Positions 27,746-35,133 of a stretch of DNA of 54,295 nucleotides are shown here, piece after piece. The notes beneath the pieces were generated by a model. The model did not search any database. It worked only from the letters and a program-made list of their open reading frames with translations, and was not told the DNA's origin. A program made the translations under genes and the position numbers. Within the stretch, counting starts at the first letter, position 1, and every line of letters starts with the position of its first letter. The stretch comes from Gordonia desulfuricans NBRC 100010 (lineage in GTDB: Bacteria; Actinomycetota; Actinomycetes; Mycobacteriales; Mycobacteriaceae). The DNA lies in contig NZ_BCNF01000057.1 of the NCBI RefSeq assembly GCF_001485495.1, forward strand, positions 1-54,295. Direction: 5' to 3'.

Positions 27746-28488
27746 TACTCGAGCTCGTCCTCCCGTATGAAGATGCCAGCGGCTCCGCGTTTGGTGTCTC
27801 GGGCCTGAGAATCCTCGAGATCAATGGCCGTGACCTGACGATCGGTCGCGCCGAAACATCGGCCCGGCTGGTCAGGCTGATCTGCAGGCCGCGATGCCCT
27901 CCACCGTCAGGAACTACGCCGCGGGCGCCATCGACGGAGACATCACTGAGCTGATCCACCAGCGAGCCGCACCAGAAGAAATCGACAAGACTGATCTGCC
28001 GGATTCGAATCGCGGCTCGACCTTCAGGGAGGTCGTAAAGGGTGTGGCTCCGGTGAACCGGTCGGAGCCTCCGGAACAGTGGACTGCCGGGCTCATGGCC
28101 GGTCACCGGTTCATCCACCTCAGTGTTCACGTCATCGGCGTGTGATCCGCCTCAGTGACTTCTCACGCTCCCGGGCCGGGAGTGATCAAGACCAGTTACA
28201 CCAGATCAACAGTGGTCGCCGGTGGCGATGCCGAGGACGAGGCCACCTGCGAGGTCGGTGATTTGCGGCATGACAAGGCTTCTCCAGAGTGGGGTGGCCG
28301 ATGACCAGCTGTGCGTGACGGCTTGTCGATGCAGCCGTTCAGCAAGTCGACCGCGCTCGTTTCTGGTTCGGTCTGTCTGTCTCGGAAACGCTCGCGGCCC
28401 CAAACAGTGTGGTTCAGGGTGGCCAGTAGATGCTGAGGTGCAGGACCTCGTGGCACCATCGCCGGCATTCGTCGGCTTCACCGGAATC
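27746..28488. other. 743-bp stretch without a convincing gene, possibly decayed
   Basis: Coding signal is poor and base composition locally less GC-rich than the flanks. Two pieces read like protein in different plus frames: one at about 27746-27870 (LVLPYEDASGSAFG, LRILEINGRDLTIG) and one at 27894-28145 (DGDITELIHQRAAPEEIDK). They could be the frameshifted remains of one gene, but I do not recognise a family. A short GC-rich hairpin (CTCCCG/CGGGAG) lies at about 28163-28185. No terminal inverted repeats or transposase motifs were found. Confidence 0.4.
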
Positions 28489-28665
28489 TCAGTATGACGT
28501 AATGAGAAGGACGAGAATGAAGACCGAGTAGCCGGCAATCCCACCACCAACCAGCGTCGCAAGCCCGGCTGCGAGACTTTGAGTTCTGCGCCTTACCACC
28601 TCGCTGATCGCGACCACGACAGCGGCCAAGAAGGCGATCAACAGCCACACCTGAAGTAGTGACAT
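28489..28665 (-). CDS. small two-helix membrane protein, hypothetical
   Basis: A possible 58-residue protein, MSLLQVWLLIAFLAAV..., with two hydrophobic segments: about residues 3-20 (LLQVWLLIAFLAAVVVAI) and 34-57 (GLATLVGGGIAGYSVFILVLLI). They are separated by a basic loop (SEVVRRRTQS), which is a membrane-hairpin layout. A GGAAAG sequence lies about 10 nt before the ATG; a longer frame upstream is possible but low in quality. I do not recognise it. It sits downstream of fabH copy 2 and its duplicated 3' tail. Confidence 0.45.
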   Translation of the reverse strand: MSLLQVWLLIAFLAAVVVAISEVVRRRTQSLAAGLATLVGGGIAGYSVFILVLLITSY

Positions 28666-28841
28666 GGTCAGCAGACTTTCCAAGCGCCTTCCCGTGACGT
28701 TGTGCCCCAAGTCCATGTTTCTGCTCGGCGCCGCCCACGCGGGCCGGGCAGGCCGACCATGCACGCGGAAGGCCGGCCGTCGACGCCCGCTCAGATGCGC
28801 ATATCCCCAACCGGATCCGACGCTGCTCCGGTACCAGGCCG

Positions 28842-28932
28842 GAAGCTGGTCACCTGCGGCGCCGGGGGCAGCGTCACGGTCTACCCGAGGTCGTCGAAGC
28901 TGGTCACCTGTGGCGCCGGGGGCAGCGTCACG
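28842..28932 (-). repeat. tandem duplication of the 3' end of fabH copy 2
   Basis: A 37-bp sequence at the end of fabH copy 2 (28896-28932) is repeated at 28842-28878 with one mismatch, offset 54 bp (18 codons). The downstream copy is in frame directly after the TAG stop and would read TVTLPPAPQVTSFRPGTG... for 29 codons to the next stop. It is either a tandem duplication or the stump of another fabH-like gene. Confidence 0.8.
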
Positions 28933-29963
28933 ATGGCCCCCGCATAGGAGAGTCCGGCGCCGAATCCGAGGAGCATCGCGGTCTGGCCGCCCTTGGCCTT
29001 TCCGGTCGCGAGCATCTCCTCCATGGCGAGCGGGATGGATGCCGCCGAGGTGTTGCCGGTGTTCTCGATGTCGTTGGCCATCGGCAGGTCGTCGGGGAAG
29101 CCGAGGTTCTTCTTCATCAGCTCGTTGATGCGGGCGTTCGCCTGGTGCGGGACGAACACCTCGATGTCGTCGACGCTCACGCCGGAGGTCTCGATCACCT
29201 GGGCCAGGGCCTTGGGCAGGGTGATCGCCGCCCAGCGGAACACCCGCGAGCCCTGCATGGTGACGAACATCCGGCCGACGGGCTCGGTCTCGGGGTCCTT
29301 GTGCTGGAACTCCTGTGCCCGATCCATGTAGGCGGGGATGTCGAAGTTCTGGCCGATGGCGTCGGCACTCTCGCCGTCGCTGCCCCAGACGGTGGGGGAG
29401 ATTCCGTTCTCCTCGCTCGGCCCGACGACCACCGCGCCGGCGCCGTCGCCGAAGATGAAGGCGGTGTTGCGATCGGTGGGTTCCATCACCACCGACATGG
29501 TCTCCACGCCGACCACCAGGACGTACTCGGCCGAACCGGCGCGCACGGTGTCGGCGGCGATCCCGAGGGCATACCCGAATCCACCGCAGCCGGCGGCGAC
29601 GTCGTAGGCGGGAATGCCGTTGAGCCCGATGTCGAAGGCGATGATCGGGCCACCGTGGGGGATCTTGGTCTTCCAGCTGTTGGTGGCCAGGACCAGGGCG
29701 CCGATCTTCTCCTTGGGCACACCGGAATTGGCGATCGCACGTTCGGCGGCCGCGGCTGCCATCGACCGGGCGGTCTCGTCGCCGCTGATCCAGCGACGGT
29801 TACGGATGCCGCTTCGCTCGAAGATCCACTCGTCACTGCTGTCGAGGACCTGGCACACCTCGTCGTTGCTGACCAGACGTTTCGGTCGATAAGCGCCGAT
29901 CCCGAGCATCGCGACGTTCTGATGTCCGGTCTTCGCTGCGATCTGTGCCACCGTGTCTGCCAC
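28881..29963 (-). CDS. beta-ketoacyl-ACP synthase III-like (copy 2, diverged)
   Basis: Second KAS III of 360 residues, related to the mtFabH type ([60 protein letters not shown]). The Cys-His-Asn triad is kept (AGCGGFGYAL, VPHQAN, NTGNTS). It differs from copy 1 where the acyl channel is lined: LLLTPAGA becomes WKTKIPHGG, so the position equal to mtFabH Thr87 is Ile. The insert around EFQHKDPETEPVG is also longer. A change in acyl-chain choice is likely. The GTG at 29963 is preferred over longer frames because GGAGGG lies 9 nt upstream and TAGAAT sits at 30015-30010. Confidence 0.86.
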   Translation of the reverse strand: MADTVAQIAAKTGHQNVAMLGIGAYRPKRLVSNDEVCQVLDSSDEWIFERSGIRNRRWISGDETARSMAAAAAERAIANSGVPKEKIGALVLATNSWKTKIPHGGPIIAFDIGLNGIPAYDVAAGCGGFGYALGIAADTVRAGSAEYVLVVGVETMSVVMEPTDRNTAFIFGDGAGAVVVGPSEENGISPTVWGSDGESADAIGQNFDIPAYMDRAQEFQHKDPETEPVGRMFVTMQGSRVFRWAAITLPKALAQVIETSGVSVDDIEVFVPHQANARINELMKKNLGFPDDLPMANDIENTGNTSAASIPLAMEEMLATGKAKGGQTAMLLGFGAGLSYAGAIVTLPPAPQVTSFDDLG

Positions 29964-30009
29964 TCCTCGAACCCTCCGCGCACCCACCCCGTTGCGGATA
30001 CGCCTGCCG

Positions 30010-30015
30010 ATTCTA
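30010..30015 (-). promoter_or_regulatory. -10 element of fabH copy 2
   Basis: TAGAAT on the minus strand; transcription should start near 30003, giving a leader of about 40 nt with SD GGAGGG. No clear -35 element was found. Confidence 0.5.
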
Positions 30016-30101
30016 AGACGTGAGGGTGTGCTCACCATCGGACCAAGGTCCTGTTCGGCGCGTTACCGTCGACGCTGTCGGGCCCGGCTGTGAGCCGCCG
30101 A

Positions 30102-30668
<567 letters not shown>

Positions 30669-30715
30669 GTGAAGACACTCCTGTTGGTCGGTGGATCAGT
30701 CCGTTCGGACCGTGA

Positions 30716-31330
30716 TCACTCGGCTGCTTCGGCGGGGGCCTCAGCACCCTCGGCGGCCTCGGCGCCCGAGTCCTCGGCGGCGGCAGTGGCCTCGTTGACG
30801 GCCACGATCAGGGTCTCGGCGTCGCTGATCAGGGTCACACCGGCAGGCAGCTCCAGGTCGGAGGCATGGATGGTGGTTCCGGCCACCTTGCCGTCGACGT
30901 CGACGACGATCTGCTCGGGGATCGACAGGGCGTCGGCCTCGACCTCGATGGCGTTGGCGTCCTGGACGACCAGGGTGCCGGACTGGGCGTCACCCTCGAC
31001 GACGATGTTGACCTCGACGGTGACCTTCTCGCCGCGCTTGATGACCAGCAGGTCGGCGTGCTCGATGTAGTTGCGGATCGGGTGGACGTCGACCTGCTTG
31101 GTCAGCGCGAGCTGGTTGGTGCCCTCGATGTCGAGCTCGAGCACGGCGTTGGTGCCGTGGTTACGCAGGATGGCGGCGAACTCGCGGGCCGGGATGTTCA
31201 GGTGCTGCGGGTCGGTGCCGTGGCCGTACAGAACGGCGGGGACCTGGCCGCCGGCACGGGCGCGACGGGCGGCACCCTTGCCCTTCTCGGTGCGGGTGGT
31301 GACGGCGATGTTGTTGGTCTCGGTTGCCAT
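30716..31330 (-). CDS. rplY: 50S ribosomal protein L25 (Ctc/TL5 type)
   Basis: 5S rRNA-binding protein of 204 residues. The N-terminal L25 domain is [25 protein letters not shown]...[18 protein letters not shown]. It is followed by the longer Ctc/TL5 beta domain ([30 protein letters not shown]...) and an acidic Ala/Glu-rich tail. AGGAG 7 nt before the ATG at 31330 fixes the start, though an ATG two codons earlier is possible. In Gram-positive bacteria Ctc is stress-linked. Here a possible promoter lies about 170 bp upstream, giving a long leader. The operon continues into pth. Confidence 0.94.
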   Translation of the reverse strand: MATETNNIAVTTRTEKGKGAARRARAGGQVPAVLYGHGTDPQHLNIPAREFAAILRNHGTNAVLELDIEGTNQLALTKQVDVHPIRNYIEHADLLVIKRGEKVTVEVNIVVEGDAQSGTLVVQDANAIEVEADALSIPEQIVVDVDGKVAGTTIHASDLELPAGVTLISDAETLIVAVNEATAAAEDSGAEAAEGAEAPAEAAE

Positions 31331-31497
31331 GGGCATCTCCTTTGTGGGCGGCCGGCTCGGATGCCGGTCGGTGGTCGGGTCCCGGCAGACACGCCGCCCC
31401 ACGACCGCCACGATGCGCACAGAGAGGGCACCGGAACAGATGTGTGGTGGTCGCGCCGATAACGGTGACTGCTCACCCTCGCCGAGACAACCCGAAA

Positions 31498-31526
31498 AGG
31501 ATAGCCGATCACCTGCGCCGATGTCA
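31498..31526 (-). promoter_or_regulatory. candidate promoter of rplY-pth
   Basis: TGACAT (31526-31521), 17-bp spacer, TATCCT (31503-31498) on the minus strand. It implies a 5' leader of about 160 nt before the L25 start, longer than for other genes here and long enough for autoregulation. Confidence 0.45.
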
Positions 31527-31593
31527 TATCCGGGGCCGGATGCCCCCGAGCGCGTCCCGGGCGAAAAGGTGCTCCGTGTGATGTGCTCGCGGG

Positions 31594-31599
31594 CATACT
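31594..31599 (+). promoter_or_regulatory. -10 element, leaderless promoter of LEH-like gene
   Basis: CATACT ends 7 nt before the ATG at 31607; it differs from TATACT only at the first base. Confidence 0.4.
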
Positions 31600-31606
31600 G
31601 GCCGTC

Positions 31607-32059
31607 ATGACCTCACGGACCCCGATCGAGATCGTCACCGGATTCCTCGACTCGCTCGCCCGCGGCGACGTCGACGCCGCGATGCTCGACGTCGCCGACA
31701 ACATCGACTACACCAACGTCTCGCTACCCACCGTTCGTGGAAAACGTAAGGTGGCCAAGATCTTTGCCGCGATGAAGCCGGCCCGCCTGCGGTTCAACCT
31801 CGAGATGGTCAACATCGCCGAGGACGGCACGGTGGTGCTCACCGAACGGATCGACGAGATCTCGCTGGGACGTCTGCACCTGCAGTTCTGGGTGTGCGGG
31901 CGATTCGAGGTGCGCAACGCGCAGATCGTGGTGTGGCGCGACTACTTCGACTACCTCGACATGACCAAGGCGCTGCTGCGGGGACTCGCGGCCCTGGCGG
32001 TGCCGTCGCTGGTGACACCGTTGCCGGCGCCGGGGGCGGTGTCCACGAACCGGCCCTGA
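31607..32059 (+). CDS. limonene-1,2-epoxide hydrolase family protein
   Basis: A 150-residue protein of the limonene-epoxide-hydrolase/SnoaL fold. The catalytic residues of the Rhodococcus enzyme (Arg99-x-Asp101 and Asp132) have clear equivalents: Arg81-Ile-Asp83 in LTERIDEIS and Asp112 in [11 protein letters not shown]. It is therefore likely an active epoxide hydrolase, not just a fold relative; M. tuberculosis has a similar protein, EphG. The last 30 residues ([21 protein letters not shown]) form a Pro/Ala-rich tail. It is 40 bp from the ArsC-family gene, but each has its own -10 element. Confidence 0.82.
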   Translation: MTSRTPIEIVTGFLDSLARGDVDAAMLDVADNIDYTNVSLPTVRGKRKVAKIFAAMKPARLRFNLEMVNIAEDGTVVLTERIDEISLGRLHLQFWVCGRFEVRNAQIVVWRDYFDYLDMTKALLRGLAALAVPSLVTPLPAPGAVSTNRP

Positions 32060-32087
32060 GTGCTGCGATGGCCGGCCGGTCCGCGGG

Positions 32088-32093
32088 TACGGT
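32088..32093 (+). promoter_or_regulatory. -10 element, leaderless promoter of arsC-like gene
   Basis: TACGGT ends 6 nt before GTG 32100. It favours that start over the in-frame GTG at 32094, which directly abuts the element. Confidence 0.45.
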
Positions 32094-32099
32094 GTGAGC

Positions 32100-32441
32100 G
32101 TGGATGCGACGATCTATCACAACCCGAGGTGTTCGACCTCGCGTAAGGCCTTGCAGGCGCTGCGCGACGCCGGTGTCGAACCGACCATCGTCAAGTACCT
32201 CGACGAGCCGTACACGCGCGAAAGACTGGTGGAGCTGTTCGCCGACGCGGGGCTCACGCCGAAGCAGGCGGTGCGCAAGCGGGAGGCGCTGTATGCCGAA
32301 CTCGGTCTCGCCGAGGCCTCCGACGACGAGATCCTCGATGCGATGGTGCAGCATCCGATTCTGGTGGAACGCCCGATCGTGGTGACCGACAAGGGAACCC
32401 GGATTCCAAGGCCCTTCGAGAAGCTCGACGAGATCCTGTAG
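32100..32441 (+). CDS. arsC: ArsC-family (Spx-like thioredoxin fold) reductase
   Basis: A 113-residue ArsC protein of the glutaredoxin-coupled type. The active Cys lies in NPRCSTSRKAL, with HN just before it; the substrate arginines would be in RKREALYAELGL and ERPIVVTDKGTRIPRP. It ends PFEKLDEIL as is usual for the family. It stands alone: no arsR, arsB/acr3 or arsenite methylase is near, so a role in arsenate resistance is not proven by context. Relatives with this fold also act as general thiol-redox proteins. Confidence 0.85.
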   Translation: MDATIYHNPRCSTSRKALQALRDAGVEPTIVKYLDEPYTRERLVELFADAGLTPKQAVRKREALYAELGLAEASDDEILDAMVQHPILVERPIVVTDKGTRIPRPFEKLDEIL

Positions 32442-32444
32442 CGC

Positions 32445-32491
32445 CACGACATCGTCGCCCGGAGCCGTGTGCCCCGGGCGACGAGGTCGTG
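32445..32491. terminator. long hairpin between convergent genes
   Basis: CACGACATCGTCGCCCGG pairs with CCGGGCGACGAGGTCGTG over 18 positions with one mismatch, around an 11-nt loop. It fills the gap between the ArsC-family gene and the convergent dioxygenase, so it probably terminates both. Confidence 0.65.
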
Positions 32492-33178
32492 TCACCCGGG
32501 GTCGAGGACGAAGTCGTGACGTACCGAATCACGCCCCTGCTCATCGGGTTCCGGGTCGAGGAGTGATCCGGGCCCGGCCGCCGGGGTGACATCGCCGCCG
32601 GGCCGTCGATCACCGGTGAGGTAGAGCTGGGTGATGACCGGATGCTGCCCCTTGCCGGACACACGCAGATTCAGGTGTGCCGGTTGCCGCGGATGCCGGT
32701 CTGCTGCCCCGCCGCACGTCCCGGTCGGGCCGTCGGCCGGGATCTGTTGGGGCGCAGGCGCGATGGTGGTGATCTCATAGCGTCCCGCACCGTCGGTCAC
32801 GACCGTGCCCCGCAGATTCCAGTCGGGGACGTGCCGGGTGTACCCGGAGTAGTGGCCCTCGGCGTCGGCGTGCCAGATCTCGAGGGTGGCTCCGGGTACC
32901 GGCGCACCCGAGACATCGAGCACCTGGCCGTACAGCACCAGTGGGGGCTGCGCCCGGTCGCGTGAGCGCATCGGGAGGGTGCACCTGGCGGGGAGCAGCG
33001 GGGCATCGGCGAGGTAGTACGAACCCTCGACACTTCCCGTGGGGCCCGGGAACTCTCGTGCGTCGATCGCGTCGATGTGGTGCTCGACGAAGGCCGTGGC
33101 CGCGCTCCCGGAGCCGAGGGTGATCGGATGCCCGGAGCGGTCGACGACGGTGTCGGGGGAGAGGTCGATGGCGGTCAT
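32492..33178 (-). CDS. intradiol ring-cleavage dioxygenase-like protein
   Basis: A 228-residue member of the catechol 1,2-/protocatechuate 3,4-dioxygenase family. The N-terminal EGSYYLADAPLL and the core GQVLDVSGAPVPGATLEIWHADAEGHYSGY are typical. The non-haem Fe(III) ligands should be two Tyr and an HxH pair. Tyr110 (GHYSG), Tyr134 (GRYEI) and His168 are present, but the motif reads PAHLNL, so Asn170 stands where the last His ligand is expected. The protein may be inactive, use another ligand, or have a different reaction. The gene lies 29 bp after the flavin reductase on the same strand. Confidence 0.82.
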   Translation of the reverse strand: MTAIDLSPDTVVDRSGHPITLGSGSAATAFVEHHIDAIDAREFPGPTGSVEGSYYLADAPLLPARCTLPMRSRDRAQPPLVLYGQVLDVSGAPVPGATLEIWHADAEGHYSGYTRHVPDWNLRGTVVTDGAGRYEITTIAPAPQQIPADGPTGTCGGAADRHPRQPAHLNLRVSGKGQHPVITQLYLTGDRRPGGDVTPAAGPGSLLDPEPDEQGRDSVRHDFVLDPG

Positions 33179-33207
33179 GGTGTCCTCACTCGTCGGGAGT
33201 CGATGCG

Positions 33208-33783
33208 TCAGGCGGGGACGGAGTCCGGGATGGGCACGCAGGTGGGGGTGAACCTGGCCGTCGCGCCGAACCAGCGCCTGTGCGGGTCGTCGAGGTCGCT
33301 GCAGTGGGCGGCGGTCGCCGTCGTCTCGCCGAGATCGTGGAACTTGCTGCGGTAGAACAGGAGTGGTTCCGACGATGTGTCCACGTGCGCGTCGACGATC
33401 TCGCCGACGAAGATGATGTGGTCGCCGCCGTCATAGGACGCCCAGGGATTGCAGATCAGTGTCGCGGCGTTGCCGGTGAGCGCCGGGACCGGCCACGTCG
33501 AGCTCCACTCGGGTCCGGGAACCCGTGGTTTGCCCGCGAAGTGCATCGCGGTGTCGAGCTGGTCGGCGGAGAGGATGTTCACCGCGAACGGGGCGTCGTG
33601 GAGGTATCCGCACGCCGGGGATCGGCGGGTGAGTGTCACCTGACACAGCCGCGGCTCGAGGGAGATGACGGTGAACGCCGTCACCGTGGCGCCGTGGGTC
33701 TCGCCCTCGTCGTCGGTGCAGGTGATGACGGTGACACCACTGGCGAACTGGCCGAAGATGCTGCGCATCGTGCGTTCGTTCAT
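33208..33783 (-). CDS. flavin reductase (HpaC-like, two-component monooxygenase partner)
   Basis: A 191-residue FMN-binding split-barrel reductase. It starts MRSIFGQFASGVTVITC and contains HGATVTAFTVISLEPRLCQVTL, SPACGYLHDAPFAVNIL and GDHIIFVGEIVDA, all typical of reductases that feed reduced flavin to a monooxygenase. No large monooxygenase subunit is in the window; the only operon partner seen is the dioxygenase-like protein. The ATG at 33783 has GGAGG 9 nt upstream. Its promoter region carries direct repeats and an inverted repeat, which points to specific induction, perhaps by an aromatic compound. Confidence 0.84.
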   Translation of the reverse strand: MNERTMRSIFGQFASGVTVITCTDDEGETHGATVTAFTVISLEPRLCQVTLTRRSPACGYLHDAPFAVNILSADQLDTAMHFAGKPRVPGPEWSSTWPVPALTGNAATLICNPWASYDGGDHIIFVGEIVDAHVDTSSEPLLFYRSKFHDLGETTATAAHCSDLDDPHRRWFGATARFTPTCVPIPDSVPA

Positions 33784-33853
33784 GGGGATCAGCCTCCGTG
33801 GCTCGGCACCTTCTCGATCGGTGGGAAGGCGGTGGACGTGTGCCGTGGAACCC

Positions 33854-33913
33854 AATCTATGACCGAGGTCACACCACATCGATCCGGATTGCGAAGCCAC
33901 CATCCGGATTGCG
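33854..33913 (-). promoter_or_regulatory. regulated promoter of flavin reductase-dioxygenase operon
   Basis: -10 element TAGATT (33859-33854). Adjoining it is an inverted repeat TGACC-GA-GGTCA (33860-33871). Further upstream are two exact 12-bp direct repeats ATCCGGATTGCG at 33882-33893 and 33902-33913. Their 20-bp spacing is two helical turns, so a dimeric activator could bind one face from the -35 region outward. The leader is about 60 nt. Confidence 0.55.
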
Positions 33914-34031
33914 TGACGAGATCACCCGGGCCGTCCTCGCCGCACCGTCGGCCCGGGTGATCAGCCCGGCCGCCACCGGCATCGTGACCCGGCGGCGGCA
34001 CGCGCCGGCTCCGGGGGACGCACCAAAACAG

Positions 34032-34068
34032 CCGCGCCGGGTCGTTCACGAGGAACGACCCGGCGCGG
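34032..34068 (-). terminator. intrinsic terminator of prs
   Basis: A perfect 16-bp stem (CCGCGCCGGGTCGTTC with GAACGACCCGGCGCGG) around a 5-nt loop, 24 bp past the prs stop. On the minus strand it is followed by CTGTTTTGG, a short T-run. Confidence 0.8.
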
Positions 34069-34091
34069 TGAGTGATCCGGACGGTGACCGG

Positions 34092-35069
34092 TCAGGCGAT
34101 GCCGTCGAACAGGCTGGTGACCGAACCGTTCTCGAACACCTCGCGGATGGTCTGGGCCAGCAGCGGGGCGATCGACAGGACGGTGAGCGTCGGGAAGCGC
34201 TTGGACTCCGGGATCGGCAGCGTGTCGGTCGCGATGACCTCCTTGGCGCCGCAACTGGCCAGCCGCTCGGTGGCCGGCTCGGAGAACACGCCGTGGGTGG
34301 TGGCGATGACGACGTCACCGGCGCCGGCGTCCTTGAGCTTGCTGACCGCGCCGGCGATGGTGCCGCCGGTGTCGATCATGTCGTCGATCAGCACGCAGGT
34401 GCGGCCCTGCACGTCACCGACGACGCGGTGGGCGACCACCTGGTTGGCGACCAGCGGGTCGCGGGTCTTGTGGATGAAGGCCACCGGTGCGCCACCGAGG
34501 GCGTCGGCCCACTTCTCGGCCACGCGCACACGACCGGAGTCGGGGGAGACGATGGCGATGTTGTCGGTGCCGTAGTTGGAGCGCACGTAGTCGGCGAGCT
34601 GGCCGAGGGCGTGCATGTGGTCGACCGGGCCGTCGAAGAAGCCCTGGATCTGGTCGGTGTGCAGGTCGACGGTGATGATGCGGTCGGCGCCCGCGGTCTT
34701 CATCAGGTCGGCGATCAGCCGGGCGGAGATGGGCTCACGGCCGCGGTGCTTCTTGTCCTGACGGGCGTAGGGGTAGAACGGCAGGATCACGCTGATGCGC
34801 TTGGCGGAGCCGCGCTTGAGGGCGTCGATCATGATCAGCGACTCCATCACCCACTCGTTGAGCGGGGCGGGGCAGCTCTGCAGGACGAATGCGTCCGACC
34901 CACGGACGGACTCCTCGAACCGGACGAACAGCTCGCCGTTGGCGAAGTTCCGTGCGGTTTGCGGGGTGACCTTGATGCCCAGTTCGTCGGCGACGGCCTG
35001 TGCGAGCTCGGGGTGGGCGCGTCCCGAGAACAACATCAGGTTCTTCTGGTTATCGGTGGTCCAGGTCAT
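34092..35069 (-). CDS. prs: ribose-phosphate pyrophosphokinase
   Basis: PRPP synthase of 325 residues, supplying purine, pyrimidine, His/Trp and NAD synthesis and, in mycolata, decaprenylphosphoryl-arabinose. Signatures are LFSGRAHPELAQAVADELG, the ATP flag region PFYPYARQDKKHRGREPISARL, the metal-binding VDLHTDQIQGFF, and the PRPP loop CVLIDDMIDTGGTIAGA. The frame is open further upstream, but MTWTTDNQKNLMLFSG is the family N-terminus. It lies 64 bp after glmU on the same strand and ends at a strong terminator; glmU-prs is the order in mycobacteria (Rv1018c-Rv1017c). Confidence 0.95.
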   Translation of the reverse strand: MTWTTDNQKNLMLFSGRAHPELAQAVADELGIKVTPQTARNFANGELFVRFEESVRGSDAFVLQSCPAPLNEWVMESLIMIDALKRGSAKRISVILPFYPYARQDKKHRGREPISARLIADLMKTAGADRIITVDLHTDQIQGFFDGPVDHMHALGQLADYVRSNYGTDNIAIVSPDSGRVRVAEKWADALGGAPVAFIHKTRDPLVANQVVAHRVVGDVQGRTCVLIDDMIDTGGTIAGAVSKLKDAGAGDVVIATTHGVFSEPATERLASCGAKEVIATDTLPIPESKRFPTLTVLSIAPLLAQTIREVFENGSVTSLFDGIA

Positions 35070-35133
35070 GAAAACTCTTCTACTCGAACGGATGTGGGCC
35101 GTGGTGGACGATGGGCTGCCGGTTGCACCGGGG

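Noticed and set aside
27894..28145. 83-codon plus-strand frame as a gene
   Set aside because: No SD, no recognisable family, and the more protein-like upstream piece is in a different frame; listed only as possible decay.
24022..29963. Polyketide or OleA-type olefin cluster
   Set aside because: Only KAS III genes are present; no acyl-CoA ligase, carrier protein, ketosynthase module or OleBCD partners are in the interval.
30716..31420. 234-codon form of L25 with an extra N-terminus
   Set aside because: The added residues are not L25-like, and AGGAG is correctly spaced for the ATG at 31330.
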